Source of the DNA: Rickettsiaceae bacterium | GTDB taxonomy: Bacteria > Pseudomonadota > Alphaproteobacteria > Rickettsiales > Rickettsiaceae | Assembly (NCBI GenBank): GCA_017995275.1 | Contig: JAGOJE010000069.1 | Location: 1-5,823, forward strand | DNA length: 5,823 bases | Direction: 5' to 3' | Part shown: positions 1-5,823 of the stretch, piece by piece | Layout of the letters: each line of letters opens with the position of its first letter | Position numbering within the stretch: the stretch's first letter is position 1 | The notes under the pieces: generated by a model | Seen by the model: only the letters and a program-made list of their open reading frames with translations | Databases searched by the model: none | Told to the model about the DNA's origin: nothing | Translations under genes and position numbers: made by a program

Positions 1-1
1 A

Positions 2-448
2 AATGTTATAGAAACAGTAGTTGGTTTTGCGGTGCTTGCTATAGCATTCGTATTTTTTATGTTTGCTTATAATGTTGGAGCTAGCAAACGTACGCAGGAT
101 GGATATGTTCTGAAAGCTAATTTCCAGAGTGTTGAAGGCGTTTTAGAGGGAAGTGATGTGATGATTGCTGGGATTAAAATAGGCTCAGTGAAAAGTCTCG
201 CTTTAGATGGAGATTCATTTGTTGCAAAAGCCGAGCTTTCAATAAATAAAAATGTTCAGCTTCCATCTGATTCTCAGGCAATTATAGCAAGTTCAGGGCT
301 GCTTGGCGGAAAATATATAATGATTACTCCAGGTGCTGATGAAAATATCTTAAAAAATAATGATCAAATAAGAATGACACAATCTTCTGTGAATTTGGAA
401 TCATTAATTGGAAAATTGATATATTCTATAAGTGGCGGAAAGAAATAG
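2..448 (+). CDS. mlaD: MlaD, MCE-domain phospholipid transport protein (5' end outside window)
   Basis: MlaD is the substrate-binding subunit of the Mla ABC system (MlaFEDB), which moves phospholipids between the inner membrane and the periplasmic carrier. It is anchored in the inner membrane with its MCE domain in the periplasm. The reading frame is open from the first full codon of the window (NVIETVVGF...), so the true start lies just upstream; the GTG at 32 falls inside the membrane segment and is not the start. A hydrophobic helix (about bases 17-79) is followed by a single MCE domain, with the typical pattern F..V.GV..G..V...G..IG.V (about bases 121-190) and a later SSGLLGGKYI segment (about 289-318). 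The protein ends soon after the MCE domain (NLESLIGKLIYSISGGKK), as in the short MlaD form of many alphaproteobacteria. No mlaE or mlaF is visible; they may lie to the left. The family call is firm. Confidence 0.9.
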   Translation, partial: NVIETVVGFAVLAIAFVFFMFAYNVGASKRTQDGYVLKANFQSVEGVLEGSDVMIAGIKIGSVKSLALDGDSFVAKAELSINKNVQLPSDSQAIIASSGLLGGKYIMITPGADENILKNNDQIRMTQSSVNLESLIGKLIYSISGGKK

Positions 449-460
449 TAGAGATTTGTT

Positions 461-916
461 TTGTCAAACCATATTCTTATTGTTTCTATAGGTAAAGCCT
501 CAAAGGAATATAGATGCCTGATGGATCATTGGGCTAATATGATAAAATATAAATTTTCGGAAAAAGAGCTTGTTTGTAAAAAACCTCTTAGTCCAGCGCA
601 GTTAAAAACAGAAGAAGCTGGAATGATTGGTCAGCATATCATCAAGGATTCTGTTCTTGTTGTGCTAGACCCAGTTGGTAAAAAAATTACCAGTGAAGAA
701 TTTGCAAAATTTATAGATAAGAACATTAGTGGAGCTAAGGATATTACTTTCGTGATAGGTGGCGCTCATGGCGTTGATAAAACCCTTGTGCAGAAAGCTG
801 ATCTTGTACTTTCGCTTTCTGATATGACGATGCCTCATATGCTTGCTAAACTTGTTCTTCTAGAGCAAATTTATAGGGCTCAGACTATAATTCAGTCTCA
901 TCCCTACCATAAGTAA
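461..916 (+). CDS. rlmH: RlmH, 23S rRNA pseudouridine-1915 N3-methyltransferase
   Basis: RlmH is a cytoplasmic SPOUT-class, SAM-dependent methyltransferase that methylates pseudouridine 1915 in helix 69 of 23S rRNA on assembled 70S ribosomes. The 151-residue product is close to the usual length of about 155. The N-terminal strand ILIVSIGK, the SAM-site loop FVIGGAHG (residues 97-104), the MTMPHMLAKLVLLEQIYRA knot region and the C-terminal HPYHK (147-151) match the family throughout. The start is TTG at 461: the two in-frame TAG codons at 446-451 rule out anything further upstream, and the first ATG (residue 21) would delete the first beta-strand. A weak TAGAG ribosome site (449-453) lies 7 bases before it. 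The gene follows mlaD by 12 bases and probably shares its transcript. The frequent partner gene rsfS is not adjacent here. His103 replaces the Asp, Glu or aromatic residue often found in the loop. Confidence 0.95.
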   Translation: MSNHILIVSIGKASKEYRCLMDHWANMIKYKFSEKELVCKKPLSPAQLKTEEAGMIGQHIIKDSVLVVLDPVGKKITSEEFAKFIDKNISGAKDITFVIGGAHGVDKTLVQKADLVLSLSDMTMPHMLAKLVLLEQIYRAQTIIQSHPYHK

Positions 917-917
917 T

Positions 918-996
918 TAGTAGTGAAAAAAGTTACCTAAACAAATCTATTACCAAAAAGATTCTATAGGTTAATCATTTTTTACTAGCTATTTTT
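918..996 (+). terminator. Long imperfect hairpin after rlmH, probable intrinsic terminator
   Basis: Just after the rlmH stop, 918-938 pairs with 968-991: 918-920/989-991, 921-924/984-987, a G-T wobble 925/983, 926-930/978-982, 932/976, 933-935/972-974 and 936-938/968-970, with single-base bulges at 971, 975 and 988 and a mismatch at 931/977. Inside the loop, 944-948 (AATCT) pairs with 959-963 (AGATT). The structure runs into TTTTT at 992-996. It is A/T-rich, so weaker than a classic terminator, but its position between rlmH and the atp operon fits termination of the mlaD-rlmH transcript. I found the pairing by eye and did not calculate its energy. Confidence 0.5.
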
Positions 997-1014
997 GAAA
1001 AATATGACTACAAT
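981..1014 (+). promoter_or_regulatory. Possible promoter region for the atp operon
   Basis: The gap before atpH is the only non-coding interval near the operon large enough for a promoter. TTTACT (981-986, 4 of 6 to TTGACA) lies 16 bases before TATGAC (1003-1008, 4 of 6 to TATAAT). TACAAT (1009-1014, 5 of 6) directly follows but has no well-spaced -35 partner; TTGAAA at 995-1000 is only 8 bases from it. In DNA this A/T-rich such matches occur by chance, so this marks a region more than a defined promoter. Confidence 0.25.
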
Positions 1015-1065
1015 GGCGCGACAGTTGTCCATAGGGTAAATAACCACACATGATATCGAAATTTT

Positions 1066-1572
1066 ATGGATATAGTAAAAAAATATGCAGCAGTTCTTTT
1101 AGAAGAGGCAAAGAGGCTTAACGCTTCAGATAAGGTGCTTCGTGATATTGAAATTGCTAATCAAATAATTTTTTCTGAAAATGAAATATCTTCTTTTTTG
1201 GAGTCTCCTGCAAATATAGGAGCTAAATATTCTATTCTTTCAAAGATAGCTACTCATTGCGACTTAAGTGATATTTCGCTTCGTTGGATGATGCAAGTTA
1301 TAAAGCTTAAGCGCATTAAACTTTTATCAAAAATGGTGTTGCGCTATAAAAGTATGATGAATAACAACAGGAAATATGCTGAGATTACAACGGCAAGAGA
1401 GCTGTCTGTTGTCGATATTAAAGAGGTAGAGAAAATACTATCCCAAAAATTTGGTGATAATTTGGACGTAGAATATAAATCTGACAAGAGTATAATAGGT
1501 GGTATGATAGTTAGAGTGGAAGATCTTCTGCTTGATGTGTCTGTCCGTAATGCTCTAGGAAAACTTATCTAA
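1066..1572 (+). CDS. atpH: ATP synthase F1 delta subunit
   Basis: The delta subunit (OSCP in mitochondria) sits on top of the F1 head and ties the alpha3beta3 ring to the peripheral b-subunit stalk, so that the head does not spin with the rotor. The 168-residue product is a little shorter than the usual 175-185. It shows the N-terminal helical-bundle signature KKYAAVLLEEAK (Tyr7-Ala8) and the C-terminal signature IGGMIVRVEDLLLDVSVRNALGKL, with Gly145-Gly146 and Asp157-x-Ser159. Val158 replaces the Gly usual in the LDGS motif. ATG at 1066 is the first possible start after an in-frame TGA at 1051. No strong ribosome site precedes it (only CGAAA), and the start codon can pair with the upstream leader. 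It is first in the operon, 21 bases before atpA. Delta sequences diverge quickly, but the motifs and context make the call secure. Confidence 0.95.
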   Translation: MDIVKKYAAVLLEEAKRLNASDKVLRDIEIANQIIFSENEISSFLESPANIGAKYSILSKIATHCDLSDISLRWMMQVIKLKRIKLLSKMVLRYKSMMNNNRKYAEITTARELSVVDIKEVEKILSQKFGDNLDVEYKSDKSIIGGMIVRVEDLLLDVSVRNALGKLI

Positions 1573-1580
1573 CTAATTAT

Positions 1581-1587
1581 AAAAGGG
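1581..1587 (+). promoter_or_regulatory. Shine-Dalgarno site of atpA
   Basis: AAAAGGG lies 6 bases before the atpA ATG in the short atpH-atpA gap. It is the clearest ribosome binding site in the window and fixes the atpA start at 1594. Confidence 0.65.
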
Positions 1588-1593
1588 TTACAG

Positions 1594-3144
1594 ATGAAAC
1601 TGAATATTGCTGAGATTGCTGATGTGCTAAAAAGCGAGATTGCTTCCGCTGGTGGTATGTCAAACTTAGAAGAAATTGGTCAGGTTGTAGCTGTAGGTGA
1701 TGGTGTAGCCAAAATCTACGGATTGAGCAATGTGCAGGCTGGTGAGATGGTAGAGTTTTCTTCCGGGGCTAAAGGTCTTGCTCTTAACCTTGAGTCTGAC
1801 TCTGTAGGTATCGTGATAATGGGCGATGAAAACGCTGTTTTAGAGGGAGATAAAGTAAAACGTACCGGAGGTATATTACAAATTCCTGTTGGAAAGGGGC
1901 TTATTGGTCGTGTTTTAGATGCAATGGGTAATCCTATAGATGGCAAAGGGAAAGTGGATGATGTGTCTTTTGCAAGAGTAGAGGTAAAGGCTCCTGGTAT
2001 CGTTTCAAGGAAAAGTGTTTCCGAGCCTATGCAAACAGGGATTAAAGCTATAGATTCTCTTATTCCTATCGGTAGAGGTCAAAGAGAGCTTATAATTGGG
2101 GATCGTCAAACTGGTAAAACAGCAATTGCAATTGATGCTATAATAAATCAGAAATATCAAAATACATCTTCAAAAGATTCGGAAAAGATGTTTTGTGTTT
2201 ATGTGGCTATTGGACAAAAACGCTCCACAGTTGCTAGTGTTGTAAGGAAACTTGAAGAATCTGGTGCTATGGCCTACACAACAGTTGTTGTAGCTGGCGC
2301 TTCAGACCCAGCTCCTTTACAATTTCTTGCTCCATATGTTGGTTGTACTATAGCCGAATATTTCCGTGATAATGGAATGCATGCGCTCATTATATATGAC
2401 GATTTGAGTAAACATGCTGTTGCATATCGTCAAATGTCCTTATTGTTGAGGCGTCCGCCTGGGCGTGAGGCCTATCCTGGGGACGTATTTTACTTGCACT
2501 CAAGGCTTCTTGAGAGAGCGGCTAAGATGTCCGATGCTATGGGAGGAGGATCTTTGACTGCTCTTCCTATAGTTGAGACTCAAGCTGGGGACGTTTCTGC
2601 TTATATACCAACTAACGTTATTTCAATAACAGACGGGCAAATTTTCCTTGAGAGTGAGCTTTTCTATAAAGGAATAAGACCAGCTGTAAACGTTGGTCTG
2701 TCAGTTAGTAGGATCGGTTCTGCTGCTCAGATAAAGGCTATGAAACAGGTTGCGGGTTCTGCAAAGCTAGACCTTGCTCAATATAGGGAAATGGAAGCAT
2801 TTTCACAATTTGGATCAGAGCTAGACGAATCAACTAAAGCTCTTCTTCATAGAGGGGTAAGGCTAACGGAGATATTGAAACAAAGTCAATATTCACCTCT
2901 TGCTATTGAGGATCAGGTTATTAGTTTATACCTTGGCGTTAAAGGATATTTAGATAAGATTCCTGTGAATCAGGTTTTAGATTTTGAAGCAAAGGTTCAT
3001 GAAGCTATTCGTTTAAGGCATCAAGATTTGTTAGTTGATATAGCAATTAAAAAGCAAATAACAGAAGAATGCGAACAAAAATTGAAGGACTTCTTAGTTT
3101 CTTTTGTAGAAAATTTCTTAGAAAATTCTGATAAAGGTCTATAA
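1594..3144 (+). CDS. atpA: ATP synthase F1 alpha subunit
   Basis: Alpha forms the F1 hexameric ring with beta. It binds nucleotide without hydrolysing it and supplies the arginine finger to the catalytic site on beta. The 516-residue product is full length (family about 505-515). Domains in order: N-terminal beta-barrel (about 1-95, with IGQVVAVGDGVAKIYGL), nucleotide-binding core (about 96-380) and C-terminal helical bundle. The P-loop GDRQTGKT is at 169-176, including Gln172, which marks an alpha rather than a beta chain. The Walker B region is ALIIYDDL with Asp269-Asp270, and the arginine finger is Arg373 in SVSRIGSAAQ. The conserved LLLRRPPGREAYPGDVFYLHSRLLERAAKM block is present. His274 in DDLSKHAVAYRQ stands where many family members have Gln. 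A good ribosome site precedes the start. The stop is 5 bases before atpG, implying tight co-translation. Confidence 0.99.
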   Translation: MKLNIAEIADVLKSEIASAGGMSNLEEIGQVVAVGDGVAKIYGLSNVQAGEMVEFSSGAKGLALNLESDSVGIVIMGDENAVLEGDKVKRTGGILQIPVGKGLIGRVLDAMGNPIDGKGKVDDVSFARVEVKAPGIVSRKSVSEPMQTGIKAIDSLIPIGRGQRELIIGDRQTGKTAIAIDAIINQKYQNTSSKDSEKMFCVYVAIGQKRSTVASVVRKLEESGAMAYTTVVVAGASDPAPLQFLAPYVGCTIAEYFRDNGMHALIIYDDLSKHAVAYRQMSLLLRRPPGREAYPGDVFYLHSRLLERAAKMSDAMGGGSLTALPIVETQAGDVSAYIPTNVISITDGQIFLESELFYKGIRPAVNVGLSVSRIGSAAQIKAMKQVAGSAKLDLAQYREMEAFSQFGSELDESTKALLHRGVRLTEILKQSQYSPLAIEDQVISLYLGVKGYLDKIPVNQVLDFEAKVHEAIRLRHQDLLVDIAIKKQITEECEQKLKDFLVSFVENFLENSDKGL

Positions 3145-3149
3145 GCGTT

Positions 3150-4004
3150 ATGGGAAATCTTAAAAGCCTCAGACTTAGGATTAAGAGTATAAAATCTACT
3201 CAAAAGATTACGAAAGCTATGCAAATGGTTTCGTCTTCTAAATTGAGGCAGGTTCGCTCTGCGCTTGAGGCTTTTAAAGGTTATTATGTAGCTTCTAGTG
3301 ACATAATGTCTTCCATAAGGGGTTTTTGGAAAGAAGAAAAAACAAGAATAGAAGAACTTTTATTTAATGCAACTCCTTCAAAAGCTTGTGTTGCAATAGT
3401 TGTAACGTCGGACAGAGGGCTTTGTGGATCATTTAACCAGTCAATATTGCGTGTTACATTGTCTGATTTTAGGCAAATGCGTTCTAAAGGGATTGAGTTT
3501 AGCGTAATCACTGTTGGGAAGAATGGTCGGGATGCCTTAATTAGCAATGGATTTGCGGACAATATTATATTACATCTTCCATCTAGTAGCGGAATTCCTA
3601 CAACATCCACATCAGCAATTTATGAGAAATTAATAGAATTGCTGGATAGTGAGCTTTATGATTCATGTAAGCTATATTTCAATTCATTCAAAAATTCTAC
3701 TACTAATGTTCCTACCGTGAAATCTTTGATACCAGTTGATACAACATCTTTGGGTGGCGATTATGAATCTGATGGTGAAGGGCTGATAGAGGAAATAGCA
3801 AAAATTTATATAGATTCTCAGATATATTGGGGATTGCTAGATAGTAAAGTGAGTGAAGAAGCTGCTAGGATGATGGCAATGGACAATGCAACAAGAAATG
3901 CAGGGGACATGATAACGAAATTGACTTTGTTATTGAATAGATCAAGACAAACCAGCATTACTAGTGAATTGATAGAAATTATTTCAGGAGCGGAAGCTCT
4001 GTAA
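3150..4004 (+). CDS. atpG: ATP synthase F1 gamma subunit
   Basis: Gamma is the central rotor shaft: its N- and C-terminal helices form a coiled coil inside the alpha3beta3 ring and couple proton-driven c-ring rotation to ATP synthesis. The 284-residue product is full length. The N-terminal helix carries the signature LRLRIKSIKSTQKITKAMQMV, the Rossmann-like middle domain has TSDRGLCGSFN (Ser87 to Gly93 being SDRGLCG), and the C-terminal helix has RMMAMDNATRNAGDMI (Arg240 onward) followed by RQTSITSELIEIISGAEAL. No extra regulatory insertion, such as the chloroplast redox loop, is visible. The ATG is 5 bases after the atpA stop, and an AAAGG element (3133-3137) inside the end of atpA lies 12 bases upstream, so translation is probably coupled to atpA. 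atpD follows after 26 bases. Confidence 0.98.
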   Translation: MGNLKSLRLRIKSIKSTQKITKAMQMVSSSKLRQVRSALEAFKGYYVASSDIMSSIRGFWKEEKTRIEELLFNATPSKACVAIVVTSDRGLCGSFNQSILRVTLSDFRQMRSKGIEFSVITVGKNGRDALISNGFADNIILHLPSSSGIPTTSTSAIYEKLIELLDSELYDSCKLYFNSFKNSTTNVPTVKSLIPVDTTSLGGDYESDGEGLIEEIAKIYIDSQIYWGLLDSKVSEEAARMMAMDNATRNAGDMITKLTLLLNRSRQTSITSELIEIISGAEAL

Positions 4005-4030
4005 CTTGAAAATTAATATGGTATAAAGAT

Positions 4031-5458
4031 ATGACACAAAATATAGGTTATGTTGTTCAGATTATCTCCGCTGTTGTGGATGTGAAATTTGATAGCGATA
4101 CGATGCCTAGAATTTTTAATGCTCTAGAATGTGACAATAATGGCATTAGATTAGTTCTTGAAGTGGCTCAACATGTGGGAGATGGCGTTGTAAGATGTAT
4201 CGCTATGGATTCAACAGATGGCCTAGTCAGAGGGGCTAAAGTAGTTGATACTGGTGCTGGAATTACTGTGCCTGTGGGTAGTGAGACTCTTGGTCGTATC
4301 ATGAATGTTATAGGGGAGCCTATAGATGAAAGAGGTCCTATAGCCGCAAAACAATATTCAACTATACATGCTAAGGCTCCTGAATTTACCGAACTTTCTA
4401 CGGAAAAGAAAATTCTAGTTACTGGTATTAAAGTGATTGATCTTTTAGCCCCATATTCTAAGGGTGGTAAGATTGGATTGTTTGGTGGTGCTGGGGTTGG
4501 AAAAACTGTTCTAATCATGGAGCTGATTAATAATATTGCAAAGGCTCATGGCGGATATACTGTATTTGCTGGTGTAGGAGAAAGAACGAGGGAAGGTAAT
4601 GATCTCTATCACGAGATGATAGATTCTGGAGTTATAGATATAGAAAGGCCAGATAAGTCAAAAGTATCTCTAGTTTATGGACAAATGAATGAACCACCGG
4701 GAGCAAGGGCTCGTGTTGCGCTTACTGGGCTTACAGTAGCTGAGCATTTTAGGGACTTAGATGGTGGACAAGACGTTCTATTCTTTGTGGATAACGTATT
4801 CCGTTTTACTCAAGCAGGCGCAGAAGTGTCTGCAACACTTGGGCGTATTCCTTCCGCTGTGGGATATCAACCTACATTATCTACAGATATGGGAGCTATG
4901 CAGGAACGTATTACTTCAACAAAACATGGCTCTATTACTTCTGTGCAGGCTATTTACGTACCAGCTGACGATTTGACAGACCCTGCTCCTGCAACTTCAT
5001 TTACACATCTTGAAGCTACTACAGTTCTTAGCAGGCAAATAGCAGAGCTAGGAATTTATCCAGCTGTGGATCCACTAGATAGTAATTCTCAGATGCTTGA
5101 TCCTCTAATAGTCGGGCAAGAGCATTATCAAGTAGCACGTGATGTTCAAAGGGTTCTACAAACTTACAAATCACTACAAGATATAATAGCAATTCTTGGT
5201 ATGGATGAACTATCAGAAGAAGATAAATTGATAGTAGCAAGAGCTAGAAAAATACAAAGATTCTTATCTCAGCCATTCCATGTAGCCGAAGTATTTACAG
5301 GTGCAAAAGGTAAATTTGTACAGCTTGAAGATACAATTTTCAGCTTTAAGGGTTTGGTTGCAGGTGATTATGATCATTTGCCAGAAAATGCATTCTATAT
5401 GGTTGGCGACATAAAAGAAGCTATAGAGAAAGCAGAAAGGTTAAAAGCGAATAGTTAA
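4031..5458 (+). CDS. atpD: ATP synthase F1 beta subunit, catalytic
   Basis: Beta carries the catalytic sites where ADP and phosphate are joined to ATP. The 475-residue product is full length. Order: N-terminal barrel (GYVVQIISAVVDVKF), P-loop GGAGVGKT at 152-159 (Lys158, Thr159), catalytic GERTREG with Glu184, Arg185 and Glu188, Walker B FFVDNVFRF with Asp254, adenine-stacking Tyr343 in GIYPAVDPLDS, and DELSEED at 392-398, the lever that contacts gamma. All key residues are intact. The segment between GERTREG and LVYGQ (SGVIDIERPDKSKVS) is longer than in enterobacteria and resembles alphaproteobacterial and mitochondrial beta chains. Ser replaces the usual Gly in the IGAVVDV motif. The family N-terminus supports ATG 4031; the only nearby ribosome-site match is a weak AAAG at 4025-4028, very close to the start. 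atpC follows after 22 bases. Confidence 0.99.
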   Translation: MTQNIGYVVQIISAVVDVKFDSDTMPRIFNALECDNNGIRLVLEVAQHVGDGVVRCIAMDSTDGLVRGAKVVDTGAGITVPVGSETLGRIMNVIGEPIDERGPIAAKQYSTIHAKAPEFTELSTEKKILVTGIKVIDLLAPYSKGGKIGLFGGAGVGKTVLIMELINNIAKAHGGYTVFAGVGERTREGNDLYHEMIDSGVIDIERPDKSKVSLVYGQMNEPPGARARVALTGLTVAEHFRDLDGGQDVLFFVDNVFRFTQAGAEVSATLGRIPSAVGYQPTLSTDMGAMQERITSTKHGSITSVQAIYVPADDLTDPAPATSFTHLEATTVLSRQIAELGIYPAVDPLDSNSQMLDPLIVGQEHYQVARDVQRVLQTYKSLQDIIAILGMDELSEEDKLIVARARKIQRFLSQPFHVAEVFTGAKGKFVQLEDTIFSFKGLVAGDYDHLPENAFYMVGDIKEAIEKAERLKANS

Positions 5459-5468
5459 GCTATAAAAT

Positions 5469-5473
5469 AAGAG
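5469..5473 (+). promoter_or_regulatory. Shine-Dalgarno-like site of atpC
   Basis: AAGAG lies 7 bases before the ATG at 5481 in the atpD-atpC gap. It supports this start, which also matches the usual N-terminus of the epsilon family. Confidence 0.4.
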
Positions 5474-5480
5474 CTTTAAT

Positions 5481-5723
5481 ATGAAGATAGACGTCAATAT
5501 TGTGAATCGTAATGGAACTGTTTTTGCAGGAAAAGCAAATATGGTTGTAATACCAGGAAGTGAAGGAGAACTTGGTGTTATGTACGGTCATGTGCCGATG
5601 ATAGTACGGTTGCAAGAAGGCGTTATTTATACTTACCTTTTAGGTGAAGTTACATCTTCTACTCAAATAGAGAAAGGTATAGCTAAAATTACTGGCACTG
5701 GTGTTAGTATTATTAGTGCATAG
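5481..5723 (+). CDS. atpC: ATP synthase F1 epsilon subunit, short form lacking the C-terminal helices
   Basis: Epsilon is the rotor collar that joins gamma to the c-ring. In many bacteria its C-terminal helical hairpin can extend into F1 and block ATP hydrolysis. The 80-residue product is much shorter than the usual 130-140. It matches the N-terminal beta-sandwich from the start (IDVNIVNRNGTVFAG) through the hallmark VVIPGSEGELGVMYGHVPMI (about 22-41) to the last strand, GIAKITGTGVSIISA. The frame then ends at TAG, with a second in-frame stop (TAA) at 5733. Neither other forward frame past the stop encodes an Ala/Leu-rich helical hairpin, so one frameshift does not explain the short form. The sandwich should still bind gamma and the c-ring, but self-inhibition by epsilon is probably absent (inference). 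Short epsilon chains of similar type are known in green sulfur bacteria. Confidence 0.93.
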   Translation: MKIDVNIVNRNGTVFAGKANMVVIPGSEGELGVMYGHVPMIVRLQEGVIYTYLLGEVTSSTQIEKGIAKITGTGVSIISA

Positions 5724-5751
5724 AGAGCCTTGTAATTATTGGCTTCAGCTG

Positions 5752-5801
5752 CTATCATATGCTCTGTAGATCAAAAATGCGAACATGTGATAGATAGTTT
5801 T
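5752..5801 (+). terminator. Hairpin downstream of atpC, candidate terminator of the atp operon
   Basis: CTATCATATG (5752-5761) pairs with CATGTGATAG (5784-5793) over 10 base pairs, including one T-G wobble (5758/5787). The loop is 22 bases. TTTT follows at 5798-5801, four bases after the stem. The hairpin begins 28 bases beyond the atpC stop, a natural place for the operon to end. The stem is A/T-rich, the loop large and the T-run short, so efficiency is uncertain. Confidence 0.4.
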
Positions 5802-5823
5802 ATAGTAGTATTATACCTCATAG

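Larger units (their letters stand above)
1066..5723 (+). other. F1-ATP synthase operon atpHAGDC
   Basis: Five same-strand genes with gaps of 21, 5, 26 and 22 bases and no internal terminator-like structure form one probable transcription unit. Possible hairpin terminators bracket it at 918-996 and 5752-5801. The order delta-alpha-gamma-beta-epsilon without the F0 genes is the split arrangement typical of alphaproteobacteria, in which a, c and the b subunits are encoded elsewhere. Confidence 0.9.

Noticed and set aside
1716..1946. 76-codon open frame on the minus strand inside atpA
   Set aside because: It is antisense to a highly conserved coding region, has no recognisable domain, and is explained by the codon pattern of atpA.
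3284..3610. 108-codon open frame on the minus strand inside atpG
   Set aside because: It lies fully antisense to a gene with clear family motifs and has no family resemblance or ribosome site.
4006..4027. TTGAAA and TATAAA before atpD as an internal promoter
   Set aside because: The hexamers are only 10 bases apart, too close for a sigma-70 type promoter.
4168..4518. 116-codon open frame on the minus strand inside atpD
   Set aside because: It is antisense to the conserved beta subunit, and its Pro/Ser/Thr-rich translation is typical of shadow frames opposite conserved genes.
4761..4976. 71-codon + strand open frame in another frame inside atpD
   Set aside because: It is an out-of-frame shadow of the catalytic region of atpD, with no independent start signal or family resemblance.
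5739..5823. Open frame from TTG at 5739 to the window end (MASAAIICSVDQK...), possible start of a next gene
   Set aside because: It is only 28 codons, has a rare start with a poorly spaced GAGAG upstream, resembles no family I know, and overlaps the hairpin proposed as operon terminator. The window ends too soon to judge.
5481..5823. Frameshifted full-length atpC
   Set aside because: Translating both other forward frames past the stop gives short peptides ending within about 25 codons, with no Ala/Leu-rich helical hairpin, so one missing or extra base would not restore a normal C-terminus.
5724..5823. tRNA or small RNA gene after atpC
   Set aside because: No cloverleaf arms, T-loop or acceptor pairing could be drawn; only the single hairpin at 5752-5793 is supported.

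Overview
The window is a compact, AT-rich stretch in which every recognisable gene lies on the + strand. It shows the 3' part of a cell-envelope lipid-transport gene (mlaD), a ribosomal RNA methyltransferase gene (rlmH), a non-coding gap of about 150 bases, and then a complete F1-ATP synthase operon in the order atpH-atpA-atpG-atpD-atpC.

The organism is most likely an alphaproteobacterium. The five F1 genes form their own operon with no F0 genes (atpI/B/E/F) inside it, which is the split arrangement usual in that class. The beta subunit also carries the longer segment after the GERTREG motif that is seen in alphaproteobacterial and mitochondrial beta chains. Low GC, short spacers, a TTG start and shortened delta and epsilon subunits suggest a reduced, perhaps host-associated lineage such as Rickettsiales or Holosporales. 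That narrower placement is inference.

Layout: 2-448 is mlaD, entering from the left edge. 461-916 is rlmH, 12 bases downstream and probably co-transcribed. 917-1065 holds a long imperfect inverted repeat ending near a T-run (probable terminator), possible promoter hexamers, and a leader that can pair with the atpH start codon. 1066-5723 is atpHAGDC, with gaps of 21, 5, 26 and 22 bases. 5724-5823 holds a second hairpin followed by TTTT, a plausible operon terminator, and no convincing gene.

The five atp products build the catalytic F1 head: the alpha3beta3 ring, the gamma rotor shaft, the delta stator link and the epsilon rotor collar. Catalytic residues are intact in alpha and beta. The one clear structural oddity is AtpC. 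At 80 residues it contains only the N-terminal beta-sandwich and lacks the C-terminal helical hairpin that inhibits ATP hydrolysis in many bacteria. I saw no CRISPR, tRNA, rRNA, insertion sequence, phage gene or recognisably new system; the region is core housekeeping DNA with a few regulatory and structural details worth checking.
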